This document shows, piece after piece, positions 11,689 to 26,100 of a stretch of DNA of 64,000 nt. The notes beneath the pieces are model-generated. The model saw nothing but the letters and a program-made list of their open reading frames with translations. It was not told the DNA's origin and did no database searches. Origin of the DNA: Heracleum sosnowskyi. Lineage: Eukaryota; Streptophyta; Magnoliopsida; Apiales; Apiaceae. The DNA is taken from positions 118,196,674 to 118,260,673 of the forward strand of contig CM061243.1 in NCBI GenBank assembly GCA_030848705.1. The letters are read 5' to 3'. The position numbers and the translations under genes are program-made. Position 1 is the stretch's first letter, and each line of letters opens with the position of its first letter.

Positions 11689-12018
11689 TTTGGTCATGTT
11701 GTTGGGTCGGAATGTACCTACATTGTAATTTCATGGATACGATGTTGCGTAATTTGATGAAATGTATCTTTCTGGTGTTATTTTGCGACTGTTTTTACAT
11801 TTTATTTTCCGTATTCAAGCAGTATTAAACTTCGTTAACTTATCGATTCCAACTGCTAAAATATCAAGATTTTTCTTCCAAAGTATATTAGTACACAGCC
11901 CAGAGAGTATGTGCAAGCAGAAAGGGTTCACAAACACACACACACACATTTATAAATGTTGATTTAAAATGTGCCATGACAGTAAATTGTAAATTCTACT
12001 AAAATCGTTCCCAGAAAT
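11689..12018 (+). other. SAMDC 3' untranslated region and short spacer
   Basis: GT-rich DNA after the stop, with no clear canonical AATAAA. A short (CA)n tract lies near 11935. No other gene seen. Confidence 0.5.
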
Positions 12019-12778
12019 GAGTTAATTGTACTTTGCATCCCTCAGTTTTACTCCAATTTCAATTATGTATATGTAGTTTCATAAATTACAGTTTGCATCC
12101 CCAAACTTTAAAATATAAGTCGAATCACAACCCCTTATATGTTTTTATCAAAAATAATATTGTTTTTAACGAATATATTAATAAATGTGATATAAATTGT
12201 TGCAGTGATGATATAAATTTTAGATTTTAAACATGTAACTAATTTTACACTTTTAAAAATTTTAAATCATAATTTCATATTATTTTTTGTATCCCCAAAT
12301 TTTAAATCATAGATCAAATCACAATCCCTTATACGTTTCTATTAAAAATAATATTTTTAAAATGCGATATCAAATTATGCAATGATTATATAATCTATTT
12401 TAAGATGGTACAAATATATTTTAATAATTTTATACGTATCATATATCATAGTAGTCACAATTTTATTTAATGAAAATATATTAGTTCAATTTTTTATAAA
12501 TAAATTATAATTGATTAATAATCATAAAATAATATTAAATTATGATTTAAAATTAGTTACATGTTTAAAATCTAAAATTCATATTAGTATTGTAATAATT
12601 TTATAACGCATTTGTCAATATATTCGTTAAAAATAATATTATTTTTAATAAAAAACATATAAGGGATTGTGATTCGACTTATATTTTAAAGTTTGGGAAT
12701 GTAAAATGTAATTTATGAAACTAAATATACATAATTGAAATTGGAGTAAAACTAGGGGATACAAAGTGCAATTAACTC
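12019..12778. mobile_element. Foldback / long-TIR MITE
   Basis: A 760-bp element whose two arms are reverse complements: roughly 12019-12290 pairs with 12525-12778. It begins GAGTTAATTGTACTTTGCAT and ends with the complement of the same text. The left arm has a 16-bp insertion near 12245. Between the arms, part of the arm text is repeated (GTATCCCCAAATTTTAAA near 12289). Flanks CCAGAAAT (12011-12018) and CCGGAAAT (about 12780-12787) could be an imperfect 8-9 bp target duplication, which would fit a Mutator-type MITE. No coding. Confidence 0.8.
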
Positions 12779-13558
12779 CCCCGGAAATTGCTATTTCATC
12801 AAGTTTTGGTCTTGCAACTGAAGAGGCCACCACCATGGCACAATTTCGAAGTATTCTGGAAAATGGAAAGGCTCGTTATAGTCTCTTGCGATGGTTTTGT
12901 AACAAAGTTGTAGATGTAAGTATAGTTTATTACCAGTTTTGCAATGTGTGATACTCATTTGCAAGTTTAATTGAGAGGGATTGATCCTTAAGATGTTAAA
13001 ACCCTTCGAAATTCTCCAAGGCAATCCATGGATAAGTAGTGCATAAAACAAAAATAACAACAGCAATGTAGAAGAGTAAATGTTGGATTATCCTGTTTAT
13101 TACATCCACAAATATGATAACAATGGAAAGACTTCAAATTACAGATTAGTACATTTTTAAGTGAACTCACAGTCATCATTCCTGATTCCTGAATATGACC
13201 TGTTAAAGTCAAGCTGCTCACAATCTAAAGATTTCACTCGAAAACTAAACAAAACTGTGAGGCCGAAAAACTAAAACAATAAAATCATCCACACACTAGG
13301 TGAAGATGTTTTCACTGTGAAAAAATTTACTTGAAAGGCAGCCTTAACGAATCCGGAGGCAACAAATTTCATATGAAATTTGGTTCATCAAGAGAAATCA
13401 GTTTTACCAGAGTTCGCAGAGGATAACCTTCCCCTGCCCCTTTCGAGGTTCTGTAAGAAATCACTGTTTTCCTAATGGCTTATTCGTCTCTCAACAGTAA
13501 CAAAACACTGATCTTGGGACAGGCCAGTTCTACTTCCGTGAAAATTAAAAATAATGGT
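12779..13558. other. Spacer and TSS 3' flank, no supported gene
   Basis: Lies between the foldback element and the TSS stop codon and probably holds the TSS 3' untranslated region on the minus strand. Short open frames here match nothing I recognise. Confidence 0.4.
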
Positions 13559-16500
13559 TCAGCATGTAACCTGGACAATGTCAGTTTCACCATCACTGTA
13601 ATCTCCCCAACGCTTGTCTGGTTTCTCTTCAATGGGAATTTTGACACAGCTTTCGTTTGCAGCAGCCATATGACTTAATGGTGCACCAGTATCTGTATTG
13701 GTTTCAGCTACAGATTGGGGTATCTCGACAACTCCAGACTGATCAATTTTTTCATTGGATACAGACTGAACAAAACTTGATTCTACTCTTACTCCACCCA
13801 CATCAGCTTCTTTGCTAACTACAGACAAATCCTGTTCAACATCCTGGTTGATGTTTTTGTCATCGTGTGAGGATTTGTCACTCTTATCTGCTTCAACATC
13901 ATATTGGCTTTCAGCAGCAACTTCAACAGTTGCTAATGGAGATTTTTCCGGACTTACAGGAGATAATGGAATATCATTTTGAGTCACCGAGACATCATTC
14001 AAAGATGCTGTTAAACCAGTAGGTGCTACTTGAGTACCATCTGGAGATATGGGGTAATTGTTTGTGGAAGCTATATAACCATTTGGAGCAACTGGATAGC
14101 CATTAGGAACCCATGGCTGGCTAGGTACAAACTCGGCCGCATGGGGGTTCATAATTAATGGAGGCATGAAGTGGTTGCCATCTACAGTATGTTCAACATT
14201 GTGAAATGCAGGCTTGTTACGCGAGACACGACTTCCTGATCTATTATAACCACCTGCAAGGCGGGGACCGTAGGGCACTCTTGCTGTTGCTGATTGATGG
14301 GGAGATCTTCGAACAGGATTAACTGTAAGCATTGGTGGAATATTTACCGGCTGAGGCAATATACCGCCCTGTTCTGGTAAGCCTAAAATTGCAACTGAAC
14401 CAAAAATTGGAACAGTAGATGGATTAAATGGAGGTGCAGCTGCAGATAGCTTCTTAGACGTCTCTTTTCCATTTTCTGCATCACCTTCCGTTACTTCCGG
14501 GACAGAATTAGCAATTACATCAACTTGCTTTTCAGTATCCTTTTCCAGACAATTGACATTTCCACCAGCGATAGTTACATCAGGCAAACTTTCCTCTATG
14601 TATGGCGCTTCAGCTTCAGGACTGGAGGCATCTTTGTCTGGTGGTTTTGTAGCATTGTCCTCCAGTACAATCGCAGAACTAGATTCTGTAGGAGTTGGGA
14701 ATTTGTCTCCTTCTGCTCCCAACAATTCGCCTTTGGACTTGGTGTTTGAATTCTTAGAGTTATCAGAACCAGATGCACTCTTTACTGCTGGAATGGTGCC
14801 GGATTCCACTTTTTGGTCTTTAACAGCTGTGTTTTTTTCAGCAACATTTATCTCTTCTTTAATACCATTCATCTTCATTTCCTTATCTGAAACTAGAAGT
14901 TCACTTTTTGTGGGGTGTGGTCCTTTCGATTGTTCTTCAATTGATTCTGTCATAGACACCTCTTTAGTAACTTCAGAACTTTGTTCAGATGTACCTTCCT
15001 TGGGTAAATGTTCGGCCACTGCTTTCACGATACTACCAGGAGGAGCCAACGCAACTTCTTTGTAAGAAAAAAGCTTTCCAGCTGCTACACTGACCGAATT
15101 AATAACCTGAGCACGCTTGGCAACTTGTTCAGCTGCAGCCGGGCTAGCTGGGGCTGACTTTGGGTTGGGTAATTTTTCGGTTCCAGCAGGTGTAGCAGGA
15201 TTTTTTAGTTTTGGACTGAAACTTGCACTCTTAGTTAAATTTTTTGGAACTGGAAGAGCAGAAGCAGCAGACTCATTTGAACCTGTTCTTGGAGATGTGA
15301 AATTAGTTGGTTTCCCTCGGTACCTTGAGGACTGAGTACCAGTCATAGAAGTAGTGTTCAATTTTGATAGGCTTGGCTTTCTTGAACTAGATGATTTACG
15401 GCCTGATAATGAACGACCTTTAGGAAAAGCCTCTTGCCATCCTTCGTCCGAGGTGTCATCTGGTTGCAGGTCACTGTTTGTGGTCATTCCAATCTGCTCA
15501 GATTGAACAGGTTCAGATTTGTTATGCATCGAGTCAGCGGACTGAGATTGAAAAACATCTAACGATTTAGATCTTGTCTCTTCGTCAGTAGAGTTTGTCT
15601 TAATAAGCTCTCCTGCTGATGAAACTTCATCCTTCTGATACTCATCTGCAACTGCCTCTTCAAGTTGGTCTGGTCTGCCTTTAGCCTGAATGATTAGAAA
15701 GATTTCGTTTAGGATATATTAGAGATACAACATGAAACACGAGAGTGTTTTCTTTTGAAGGAAAAGGTGTGCCAATTAGGAAATTACCAGCTTTGCACGA
15801 GCTTGCTTCTTCTGGGCATCTCTTGCTTTTATATCTGCATCAGGTGCTATGTAATCTAACAAGTCCGATACACTGATCCATGAGAGAAAAGAGTCTTAAT
15901 TTTGATTATATAGCAATGTATTGGAGAAATAAGTAACACTGCGTGATCATATGGCAGGACCAGTGGACCCTCCATACTTCTACACAAGGTTGGATTTTGG
16001 AACTTTGACAGTAATTGAGATGACAACAAGAATATAACATAATCCATCTGTTCCCCGTAAAACATAAATGGTGACTTCAGAAAGTTGTCATCGATAGTTT
16101 TTTTATGTTGTTGGTATGTTGCAATTTTTCCAATTCATTATTTTTTTAAGTAGAAGGGGAGGGGGAAGCAAGGATCAAAGCCCATGAATGGGAAGGAGCC
16201 TTACCATTGGGCTATCAACGGATCCTCAATGATACTCTTAATGCACATTTAAGCATAACTAGCTCATAACACGTGCTAAGCACGGATCAAGATTAAAAAT
16301 TAAATTACTAAAAAGGTAATTTAAAATATTGAGAATAAAAATAATTTATAAGTTTTATTTAAATATGTACTTGCAGAGAATTTTACATGAAATTAATATG
16401 AAAGTCTATAATAAATAAATATTATTTAATTATGTCGATAGAAATAATCAAATATTTGGTAAAATCAAAGAATTGAAATTGAATAAATAACTAACTTATA

Positions 16501-19500
16501 TAATTATGCAATTGCAGCGAATCGAACATGAGTTTGGAATGAAACAAATTAATTTAGATATATCGTACTAACCAAAATTTGGCTTTGTACTATTGTTTTG
16601 CAACGAAAAAGAGTTTTCGTTATCAATAAAGTCCCTGATCCCCCGAATAATTTTATTATACTTCTTTCCATTCCCGCCATCAATCCCTGAGTTGTTTTTA
16701 TACTTCTCTCTGTTCTTGTCCTCAACGCGAATAATTTCTAATTTCTTAAATTCTCGTCCCGAATGTAGTTGTTAGAAGTATGAGAGATACCCAAATTTGA
16801 CTTTGTACTATTGTGTTCCAACGAAAAAGAGTTTTCCTTATCAATCAAGTCTTATCAATCAAGTCCCTAATCCCGAATTATTTTTATGTACTTTTCTCCG
16901 TTCCTGCCACCAATCCCCGAGTTGTTTTTATACTTCTCTTCTCTGTTCCTGTGTCCTGAACAGGAATAATGTCTCAAATTTCCGTCCCGACGTGAGAACA
17001 GAGTAAGATCGATGGGACGAATAAAATAGCCATCTGTAATTGTTAGAAGTAGGAGAGATAAGAATTGTACTGATCGAAAGTAACTTATAAAATAATAGGT
17101 AATATAAAAAATCTTTTGATCTCAATCAAATTATATGTACCAACATATGAGAACATTAAGTTGGATATGTGATTTTGATTTTATAATAAATCTTATTTAT
17201 ATTAATTTAGAATTATGTTAATTATATTAATATAATAATTATATGTTTACCGTTGTATATGACATACTACATTATTAAGAGTGAGTTTTTGTTTTTAATA
17301 AAGTAATAAAAATTAACTTTTAATTAAATAATAAATCATATTATATTAATTTAGAATTATGTTAATTATATTAAGATTATTAAGATAATAAATATATGTA
17401 TACTGTGGTATACATGACATACCATACCATTCTGCTTTTAATAAAGAGTATAGATTACTCTATAAGATAATAGCTAACATAATTGTACCAGAAAATGCCT
17501 TATATTACACTCTATAACCAGGTACCAGTGTAAATACCAATCACCAAGCGTCATTTTGAAATTATATATGAACTCGGCTCTCTGTTATACTAAAAAAGGT
17601 CATTACGTTATTATCTACAAAACCTGGGATTTCACTACGGCTGCTAGCTGTTAATGATAATGTAGCCAATAACACTGAAAGAGGTAATCCAGTGATGCAG
17701 AAGCAAGAGGTGTAATTTCAAGTAAAAGAATTTTGTTTAGTTAAACTTGCGCTGGGACTTGAAATATCTAAGATCGTCGTGCATATCCATTGATATAGAG
17801 GGAACTGTATACCATCCACAGAAAGAAAAAAGAATGGCGAAGAGTTGCAGACAATAACTTCAATTTTCTTTTTTATGCATTGAAATTTGTTCACATTCCG
17901 AAAAAACTGGCTGCAATAATGTTTAAATAATTGAAACTTCTTTAGGACAACTTACGATCACAAAAACCGAAAATTAGAGCTTAAGTACTTTTTTTTTCTT
18001 CATCCATCACAGGAACCAATCTAATTTCTAAAGAAGAAAAATTACACCAATCGCAGGCTTACTAGAGTTATTTTCTGTTCGTTTCAAATTCAGACCCCCA
18101 AACATCTTTAATATTTTGTGCCAAAATGAAACAGAAATTCCAAGTGTTATATCATAAAGTAGCATGAAGCTCCTGTTTTGCCTTTTTTTTATTCTATGTA
18201 GACAGATTATTATCAGTGTATCCAGTAGCTGACATTATGGATCTGTTTGAAAGGTTGAAATTGTCTGTAATAGTAACCAATTTGTACATCTTTAATTTTC
18301 TAATGGAGAGAGCCACATTGTAGTAACATTTTTTTATCGATGTGGATTTGTAACATTGACGAGGAGATAGAACTTGCCTTAAGTGACCCTTGCTGGAGAT
18401 AGAAGCATCTGGTTTTGGGGTTCCATTCCGTGCAGCTTCTTGTTGTTCCAGAGCCTTGGATTCAAAATATTCAAGCCATGCAGCTGCATCCTACAGATAA
18501 TTAGAGATAACTATGAGAAATCGATCACCTTAACATGCTTAGTCAAGAAACATTTAATCAGAAGTTACTTGTGTTCGTAGATCATCTGATCCAAGCTTTG
18601 CCTGCAATATCTGTAAAGTAGTTTGCTCATGCTGAACACTCAAGGAGTAAGCTTCCATCAAAGAGAGAGCAATGGCTATAGCATGATAGCTAGCAGCTGT
18701 CTGAAAGTGGAAGATAAGTACATCAAGAATAAGGATACAAGTTCATGCTTCTGTTGCCAAAAATTGTTCGAACATGCCAAGGGAGAAGCAGTGAAGTATT
18801 AAGCATGAAGCATGTAATAACTACACATGTGGGAGAATCTTCAAAACGACAAATTTCTGAAATATTGTATAGAACTTCAAAGAGAATGAGCTTACTTGTA
18901 TATGATCAGCACCAAGTAGTCTCTGATTACACTTCAGAGCCTCGTGAAGGTACCTCAAAGCAACATGTGCATTTCCTAAACCTTCTTCCATCATTGCTAC
19001 ATTAATATATGTCGCAGCGGTGTTTGGATGAGAAGGCCCACATGTTAGATGCAGTAGATACAGTGCGCGGTTGACATACCTAGAAAAGGAATAGACAAAT
19101 GTATTCATCTCCAAAGAATTAGAATGTGTTCTAGAGTATAAGGGTGCAAATTGTATTCCAAGACATTATTAATATCAGATTACTGCCGACCAAAAATGTC
19201 TCATTGTTTGAGAATTATGGTCAGTTGATACTTTGATTCTCTTACCGTCGCCTTGCTAACAAAATTATTATAGTCCTTACTTATTCAACAGTAAAAGATA
19301 TCCATTTAATCAATAATCCATCAAAGGTTTTATAAAGGCCTTACAAGAGCACACGAGAGTGGACGATACAAAGATCAGTAAACACACATAATACACTTTC
19401 AGGAAATAGATCACAAATGAGATACTAACTGCATATACCAAGTTACAAGGACTAAAAGGAGTGTAGCCAATTTTTTACACTAATAAAACCTACAGACCCA

Positions 19501-20123
19501 ACTTCTATCAGTTTTAAGATGATCAAATAGCAGACCTTTCTCGGAAGTAAATCTCCACAAACCAATTATTACTATGTTCGCGTGTTAACAGTTCAATCCG
19601 TTACGGCTGTTTAATGTTTCAGCATTTAAGCTTTTAAAAAGAATGAGATAGATGAATATATTTTTTATAGCACTGCTCAACCAGTACTTCCAGGATTCCA
19701 AGAATTTACACACCAGACAGAATAATGATTTCATACAGAATTAAAACAAAGCAAAAAATTCGGGCATGGAAAAAGAAAAATACTATATAATCAAAAGTCA
19801 TTAAGGGAAACCCAAAAGTAAGAACACAGAATATACATAAACATACTTTAAGGCTAACTCTGTGTGTTGGAGCCTATAGTAGAAAACCGCTAAATCTCCG
19901 TAACTTTTCATCGTATCTGGGTGGTCAAGTCCAAGCTCTCTCTCATTGATATCTAGAGCTTTTTGCTGATAGATGGTAGCCTGAGTTTTGTAAGAGAAAA
20001 AATAGGGGTGAACGACATTGAGTTGCACCAATTTGATATTAGTGCATGAGCACAAGTATCTGCAGCAGTGAAACAAAAAACACTTTTACCCTATCAAGGC
20101 AAAAAAAAAAACATACCTGGTTG

Positions 20124-20167
<44 letters not shown>

Positions 20168-23100
20168 ACCAGCTGTCATTCGATGATAAGGGCCACAGAC
20201 AGCCACGAGTTTCGAAAGTGCCTACAGAAAATCAAAGATCACGTTGATCTAATGAGTTTATCAGTAAAATAATTACGTTATACACCTAACAAGAACATAG
20301 GTAGTCAGTTACCTTGGTGCCATAATTGACAGCATCCTCCAGTTTCCCTTTGTCCAAGGAAGTCTTAGACGATTCCAACAGAGTCCTTCCATCAGCAGAT
20401 GAGCATGCAACATGCTATAATAACCATGTTGCCAAAAAATTTGAAAGATATAACACTTGAACTTCATTACCATTTTTCTAAATCATCTAAATATATATTG
20501 CTACCTTGTATACAGGAACCATGCTCACGATATCTAATTTCTTGAAAGGTGACACTGAATCCATATCATAGTCCCTCGGGACAATCTCAAGTCCAACCTG
20601 ATGGAGAATTATTGCGTCAGAATATTGGATAAGAAGGTGTAATACGTAATTCAGAAGACACCCAGTTTCAAGAGGAGGATACTATACTTTCTGGCAAAGC
20701 CCACGAAGAACAGAGAATTTACGGAGATCCTGACAGCTATCATATTTCCACTGCCATCCAAATCTCTTCATTAGGAAGGTTTCCACCCACTTCCACTTCA
20801 ATGTATCAATACAGTCATTATCTGCATCAGAACTGTCCCCAGATGGTGTCCCCAGCAACGTATTTAAGCATGAAGCTACTACAGCAGCCAAATCAGGAAA
20901 GTTAATAACTGCTGCAACAACAGCCTGCAGTATGTGTTTGTAAGCTCGAACAACCATCTCATGTACACAAAGAGATTGCACATGAGGGAGCTTGTCTGCA
21001 AGTTCAACCTGATGTAAAAGAATGAAAGATGGTTACAAAAAGTGCCAATTTTTTGAAGCCTTGAAGTTGTTAGAGCAACTGACACTTCTTTATTTAATCA
21101 AGTCAACAAATATAATCATAGACCCAGGTACAACATAATGAAGTAGGAAACTTGTACATCCCAACAACTATTAGTAGACCAAAATAACATCACATGGGCA
21201 GAATCATTCTCGAAGCCAGATAGAGTGCTCCGCAACATTAAAAATGTTTTGTATGAAATACATTGATAATGATATTCATAAGGGCCCAAAAGTACTTCCT
21301 AGTAAGTGTAAAGACCGCGATCAACGCTCTAAAATCTTACTTGTCTTGCTTCTTCTGTAACCGTACATCCGCAAGAATGTAGTTGATACTCCCTATAATA
21401 TTAATCATCTGCTCTGTAGGTTATTGTGTACACCCTGTGTATACCATGATAGCCATCCTGCCCGTTCCTCAACAACTATAAAAATAAATCCTTATCTCCG
21501 GAAAATGCAATGCTATAGCTATTTATAGTCAAATCCCAAGTAAATTCTTAAAACCTTTATTAAACCTTGAACAAATTAATTGACAAAATCTCCAGTCAAG
21601 TTACCATTCTGCAACCATAGACGAGAGTAATTTTGTGTGTTTGCTATACGTTATAGTATATACACGAATGTGTGAAGTACATAACTTTTATTTAATAAGA
21701 CTTTTCCAGGCCAAATATAGATACAAGTAAAACAAAGATTACCAATTCATAGTTTTTTATACTTAAAATGCTGGTGGATATCAATCAAATCTTTTTCTCT
21801 TCTATGATCTCTGTTTTGAAGTTCTAAATAAATGTTGCATAGCACTTACATGATCAAATAATGATCACATTTTTTAGAGGTACGAGCAATATGAATATTG
21901 AGGATTAAGCTAGAATGTCAAATGAAGCAAATAATGACGTGTCTTGGCCATAGAAGTAGTATGAATATTAAGGATTAAGCTAGAATATATGAAGCAATTA
22001 CCACACGCCCTAAGGAGCACATTCGTAGACCCCTAGTGTGCATGAAGTCTGTCATTGTCCTTCCATCAACTGGTGAAAGTTCAAGGGAGCCAAAATCTGC
22101 TACCTGGCAAAAGTTGAAATTGCAAAAGTAAAGCTTGCTGCTTCTCTAACATCCAACACCATAGATAAGGTACAAACACTAAATTCTTTGTCACACAACT
22201 GACCAGCTTTGGAAGAGCAATTTCTGCATAATACTTATGTGCCATCTCAATCAACTCATCAGGTGACTGCCATCAAACAGAACCAACCAAATATGTAAAC
22301 AGGCAGGTAATATGTTACAGAGAGAAGTCATATATTTTTAGAAAACTGTGTTTAGGTTTAGCATCTTAAATATCATATCACCTCTTAAACAGAGATTTAT
22401 GCACTAACATGTTTTCAAATCATAATGATTTAAAGAAAAACTAAAAATAATTCATCTTCACAATTTTGAAGTCCTCTGTAGTATTATCATGATTATTAAG
22501 AAAAAAACTACTTGCTGGAGAATCTTTTACTTTTCAATCAACTAATACTAAAGTGAAATGCTGGTTTTTTTTTTTGGAAAAACGACAAATTAAAAAAGAG
22601 AACATTTAAACTGGATTATCCAAACAAAAAAAAGAGTCACTCAACCAACCTTGAGGTGAAGACCAGTTTCTGATTCCTTAAGGCGCAGATATGAAGCTTC
22701 CGGGAGCAGCTTTTTCCACATGTTTTCCTTTTCCTCGTCTTCTTTCTCTGATTCTTTCTGATTATTAGCAGATGATTTCTGCAGGTCCAAGCTATTATTT
22801 AAAGAAGCCTCCTTTCCTTGTTCAGTCTTGCTATTCTTTTCATCCAATTTCTTCTTAATATCCTTCAGCAATCCACCGTTCTTTCCGAGACCCTTTACAG
22901 CTGCTTCGACCTTAGCTTCTTCAGTTTTCTTAGATTCTGATTTCCCTGAAACTGGATTTTGTAAATGTTGCACCCAACATGCCCCCAGCTCCCATCGGAT
23001 AGACTTTGTGTCTTTCGAGTCTTCCTCCTGCAACTTCAGCAAGCTTTCTTCCAGCACTTTCCTTATCAAAGATTTAGCAAAATGTAAATCTTCACCATCT

Positions 23101-26100
23101 GCAGTCTGTAACTTTTGATTTGCACCAGATGATTGAGGTGTGGATGGCTTGTGCAATAGCATTCTTAAACTGTTAAGTAAAAGGCAAGGAAAGGTGTCAA
23201 GATGATTAAACAGTCTATCACACAATACCTTTTCAATGCAAATGCATTAGAACAGAAATTTTCCATCCCAGGATTTAAAATTAATGCTCTGTTTTTGTAA
23301 AAAGCGCATCGTACAAATATACACAGTTGATGCCTGACAATTACAGTACTCAAATGGTAGCTTAATAATGAGTATTGAGCAAAAATGACAACCTGACTTC
23401 CAAATTTTTTAGAGTCAAATTATAAAATATGATAAAGAACTTGGACTGACCTATTTACATTCAATGCGTTAGCACCTCCGTCCGGTTGGTCCTCTATGTC
23501 AATGTCATTAGGCATGGGCTTTCCATCCCACTTCACCTCAGCTGAAACTTTTACAACAGCTGTGTATCCACAATGTCTGACAACCACTACACCTAAAGTG
23601 GAAGTATCCTGCAAGACACGAAAAATTCGACCACCTATTATAAAATTAGCAGCATTGCCAAGTAATTGGAAGGATTCAAACAACCGCAATCAATTGTAGT
23701 TGATGAATGCAACAGTGCAGCAAAAGTATACTGACATGAACTGTGGCACTTTCATCTGCGGTTATGCCTTTGAGTAAGTTTCTCTTTGCAACTTCTTCTT
23801 CTGATACTCCTAGAACCCGACATCCATCACTCTTGCCATCCAGTTTTGTGCTTGCATTGGACATATCTCTAGTCACTATCATATTTAGATCTCCAATTCT
23901 TTCCTCATGTGAAGCTGGAGCACTAGGAGCAGTCACAGGGCTCTGAATGTTGCTGATGAGAGTCGAAATGACTGCAACTGCTTTACAGACTGAAACGTCG
24001 ACGAATAAGCTATGAAGTAAAAAGGCCTTCCTGTCTCTAACTTGTCTCTCTTCTGGAGTTTTACAAGGCATTGCTGCAAGAATTGAGAACTCTTTTGCCC
24101 ATTCCCTATGATCGTGTTTGCCATCTCTTGCTTGTCCACCTCCATTTCCTCCCCAAGTTCCATCTTCCAAGGGAAGTGGATGGAAAAGAGATGGGTTATC
24201 AATAACAATCGGAGGAACAACCCATGTGTTGGCTCGAAAACCATAAGGCAGGTTTCCAAACTGGAACGACAAATAAACAAGACAGATATTACATTCCTGC
24301 CTAAATGTAGTAATCCTACAAGGTGATTATTTTAGACTTACTTTATTGTGCTCAACGAAAGCTTTCATAAGAGCTTTATATGCCTGAAACACAATTAGAC
24401 CAAACATTCATATTAAATCAAAGGTATGAAAACAACCGATAACCAAAATATTCCATAAGATTGAACTAGTTACTCACGGCATCAAAAACCCTGCTCAATT
24501 GCTGCAACAACCCCACCAACGAATGACTCAAGAGAATGCGTTTTCCAGCAGGGTAAAATCCATTGCTGGAAGCAACAATCGTTGTTGGCTTGCCACTGCA
24601 AACCCTCACCTGTATAGAATTGTACATATTCACCATAACTCTACGTGTACTCGTATATATTACATCTTGGTTAACTATACCATCCATGTGTGCTCATTGG
24701 AGCTTTTCTTGCTTAACTATGCCATCATTGTGTGCTCATTGGAGCTTTTCTTGCTTTTACTTTTCTTTCCTATGTAATCATTTACATTATTCATCCTTGT
24801 CCTCTAGGACTCTAGATGCATGCAAAAGATAGTTGAATATATAAATTTCACTACTTATTCCACCAAAATAAAAATTACGGAAATTCTCACATCAATTTGG
24901 AAGAAATCGTCATCTGTTTTATCCTCTAGGAATGGTCTAGCAGATCTCCTGATATCTGCATTATGTAAATATAAAAAAATTATAACTACAAAAGATTCAC
25001 TCTCACTTAAATCACAGACAAGATTTGTACTAAAGAAATAAATATATTCAATGCATGCATGATGCAATAATAGCGGAACCAGAATCTTAAAACGACATAA
25101 CTAAAACACATAACTACAAAAAATGTAGGAACTTTTCAAGATAGTCCGGGTTAAAAAATAACTAACTGTATTTTACGAGTTTCAGTCTACCATACTCCCA
25201 CAGAAGAGTACGTAGTTGAGAGCTTACAAAAACTTACATTGAATAGGTGGAGTGAGGTGAGAAAGCGAAAAGAAGTCATAGAACTGCCCAAGTCTAGGTG
25301 GCGGACACATCATCGCCGTCACGGAGTCACCGTCCGTCTTAGGCGACTTAACGCCGTTTGTCGTCGATTTCTTGTCAACCGAACCGGCATTATCTAGACC
25401 GGGAAGAGAGTCAATAGAACCGGGTTCATTAAGGATCGGACGACCGGACGGTTTAGGAGACGAGGAAGCGCCAAAAAATGTAGTGCATGCAACAATGTCC
25501 AAGAGGCGTCTAATGTGTGTCACGCTCGATTCTTCGCTGTAATTCTCTGCAGTAATTTACAGTACAAAATAAATAGGAAACATTTAATTTTATTATATTT
25601 TCAAATATGAAATTTAAATAACATATAATTTCGTAAATATTATGATTTAAAGAGTTAGGAAATACCTTCAACAATGGTGAGGTTGCATGGTTTTAGAGTG
25701 ACGATTTCCACCGAATCTTTAAGTTTAGCTCCTCGCACCTTTGACACAATTTCAGCTTATTTAAATAATTAAATTATATTAAAAAATCATTCCAATTATA
25801 ATATTTTTTCTTCAACATATACACCAACAACCTTTTTGAAATTTATAAATGAAACTGGCAAATTGCACACCATAAAATCAAAAACGGCGTGTCACAAAGT
25901 CCAACTAATTCGTCTACGCATCTTGTATTAGAAAAAAATAGTAATACAAATATTTAATACTCCCTTCGTGTTCTTTATATTTGAGACGAAAAACTCGACA
26001 CACGACTCTTATAAAGTATAGTTTCTTCAATTATTTTTAATTTTTTTTTCTTCTGAATGAAAAAATATTGTTTAAATTTTTATTCAAAAAAAAATAAAAT

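Larger units (their letters stand above)
15873..18377 (-). other. TSS intron 21, GC-AG, 2.5 kb
   Basis: The exon before it ends at 18378 and the intron opens GCAAGT on the minus strand; the acceptor is ATCAG at 15877-15873. Only this join keeps frame through the conserved [14 protein letters not shown] text. The intron is swollen by a Helitron (16259-17454) and a SINE remnant beside it. Confidence 0.8.

Noticed and set aside
11284..11697. 137- and 105-codon open frames on the minus strand
   Set aside because: Antisense to the conserved SAMDC coding region; shadows.
12766..12951. Short plus-strand frame starting near the foldback end (MAQFRSILENGK)
   Set aside because: 61 codons, partly inside the foldback arm, no recognised motif; cannot be supported as a gene.
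14553..15065. 170-codon open frame on the plus strand
   Set aside because: Antisense to the last TSS exon, serine/alanine-rich composition mirrors the disordered tail on the other strand; no independent support.
16143..16227. tRNA gene on the minus strand
   Set aside because: A- and B-box-like sites are present but no acceptor or anticodon stem forms, and an A-rich tail follows; a SINE fits better.
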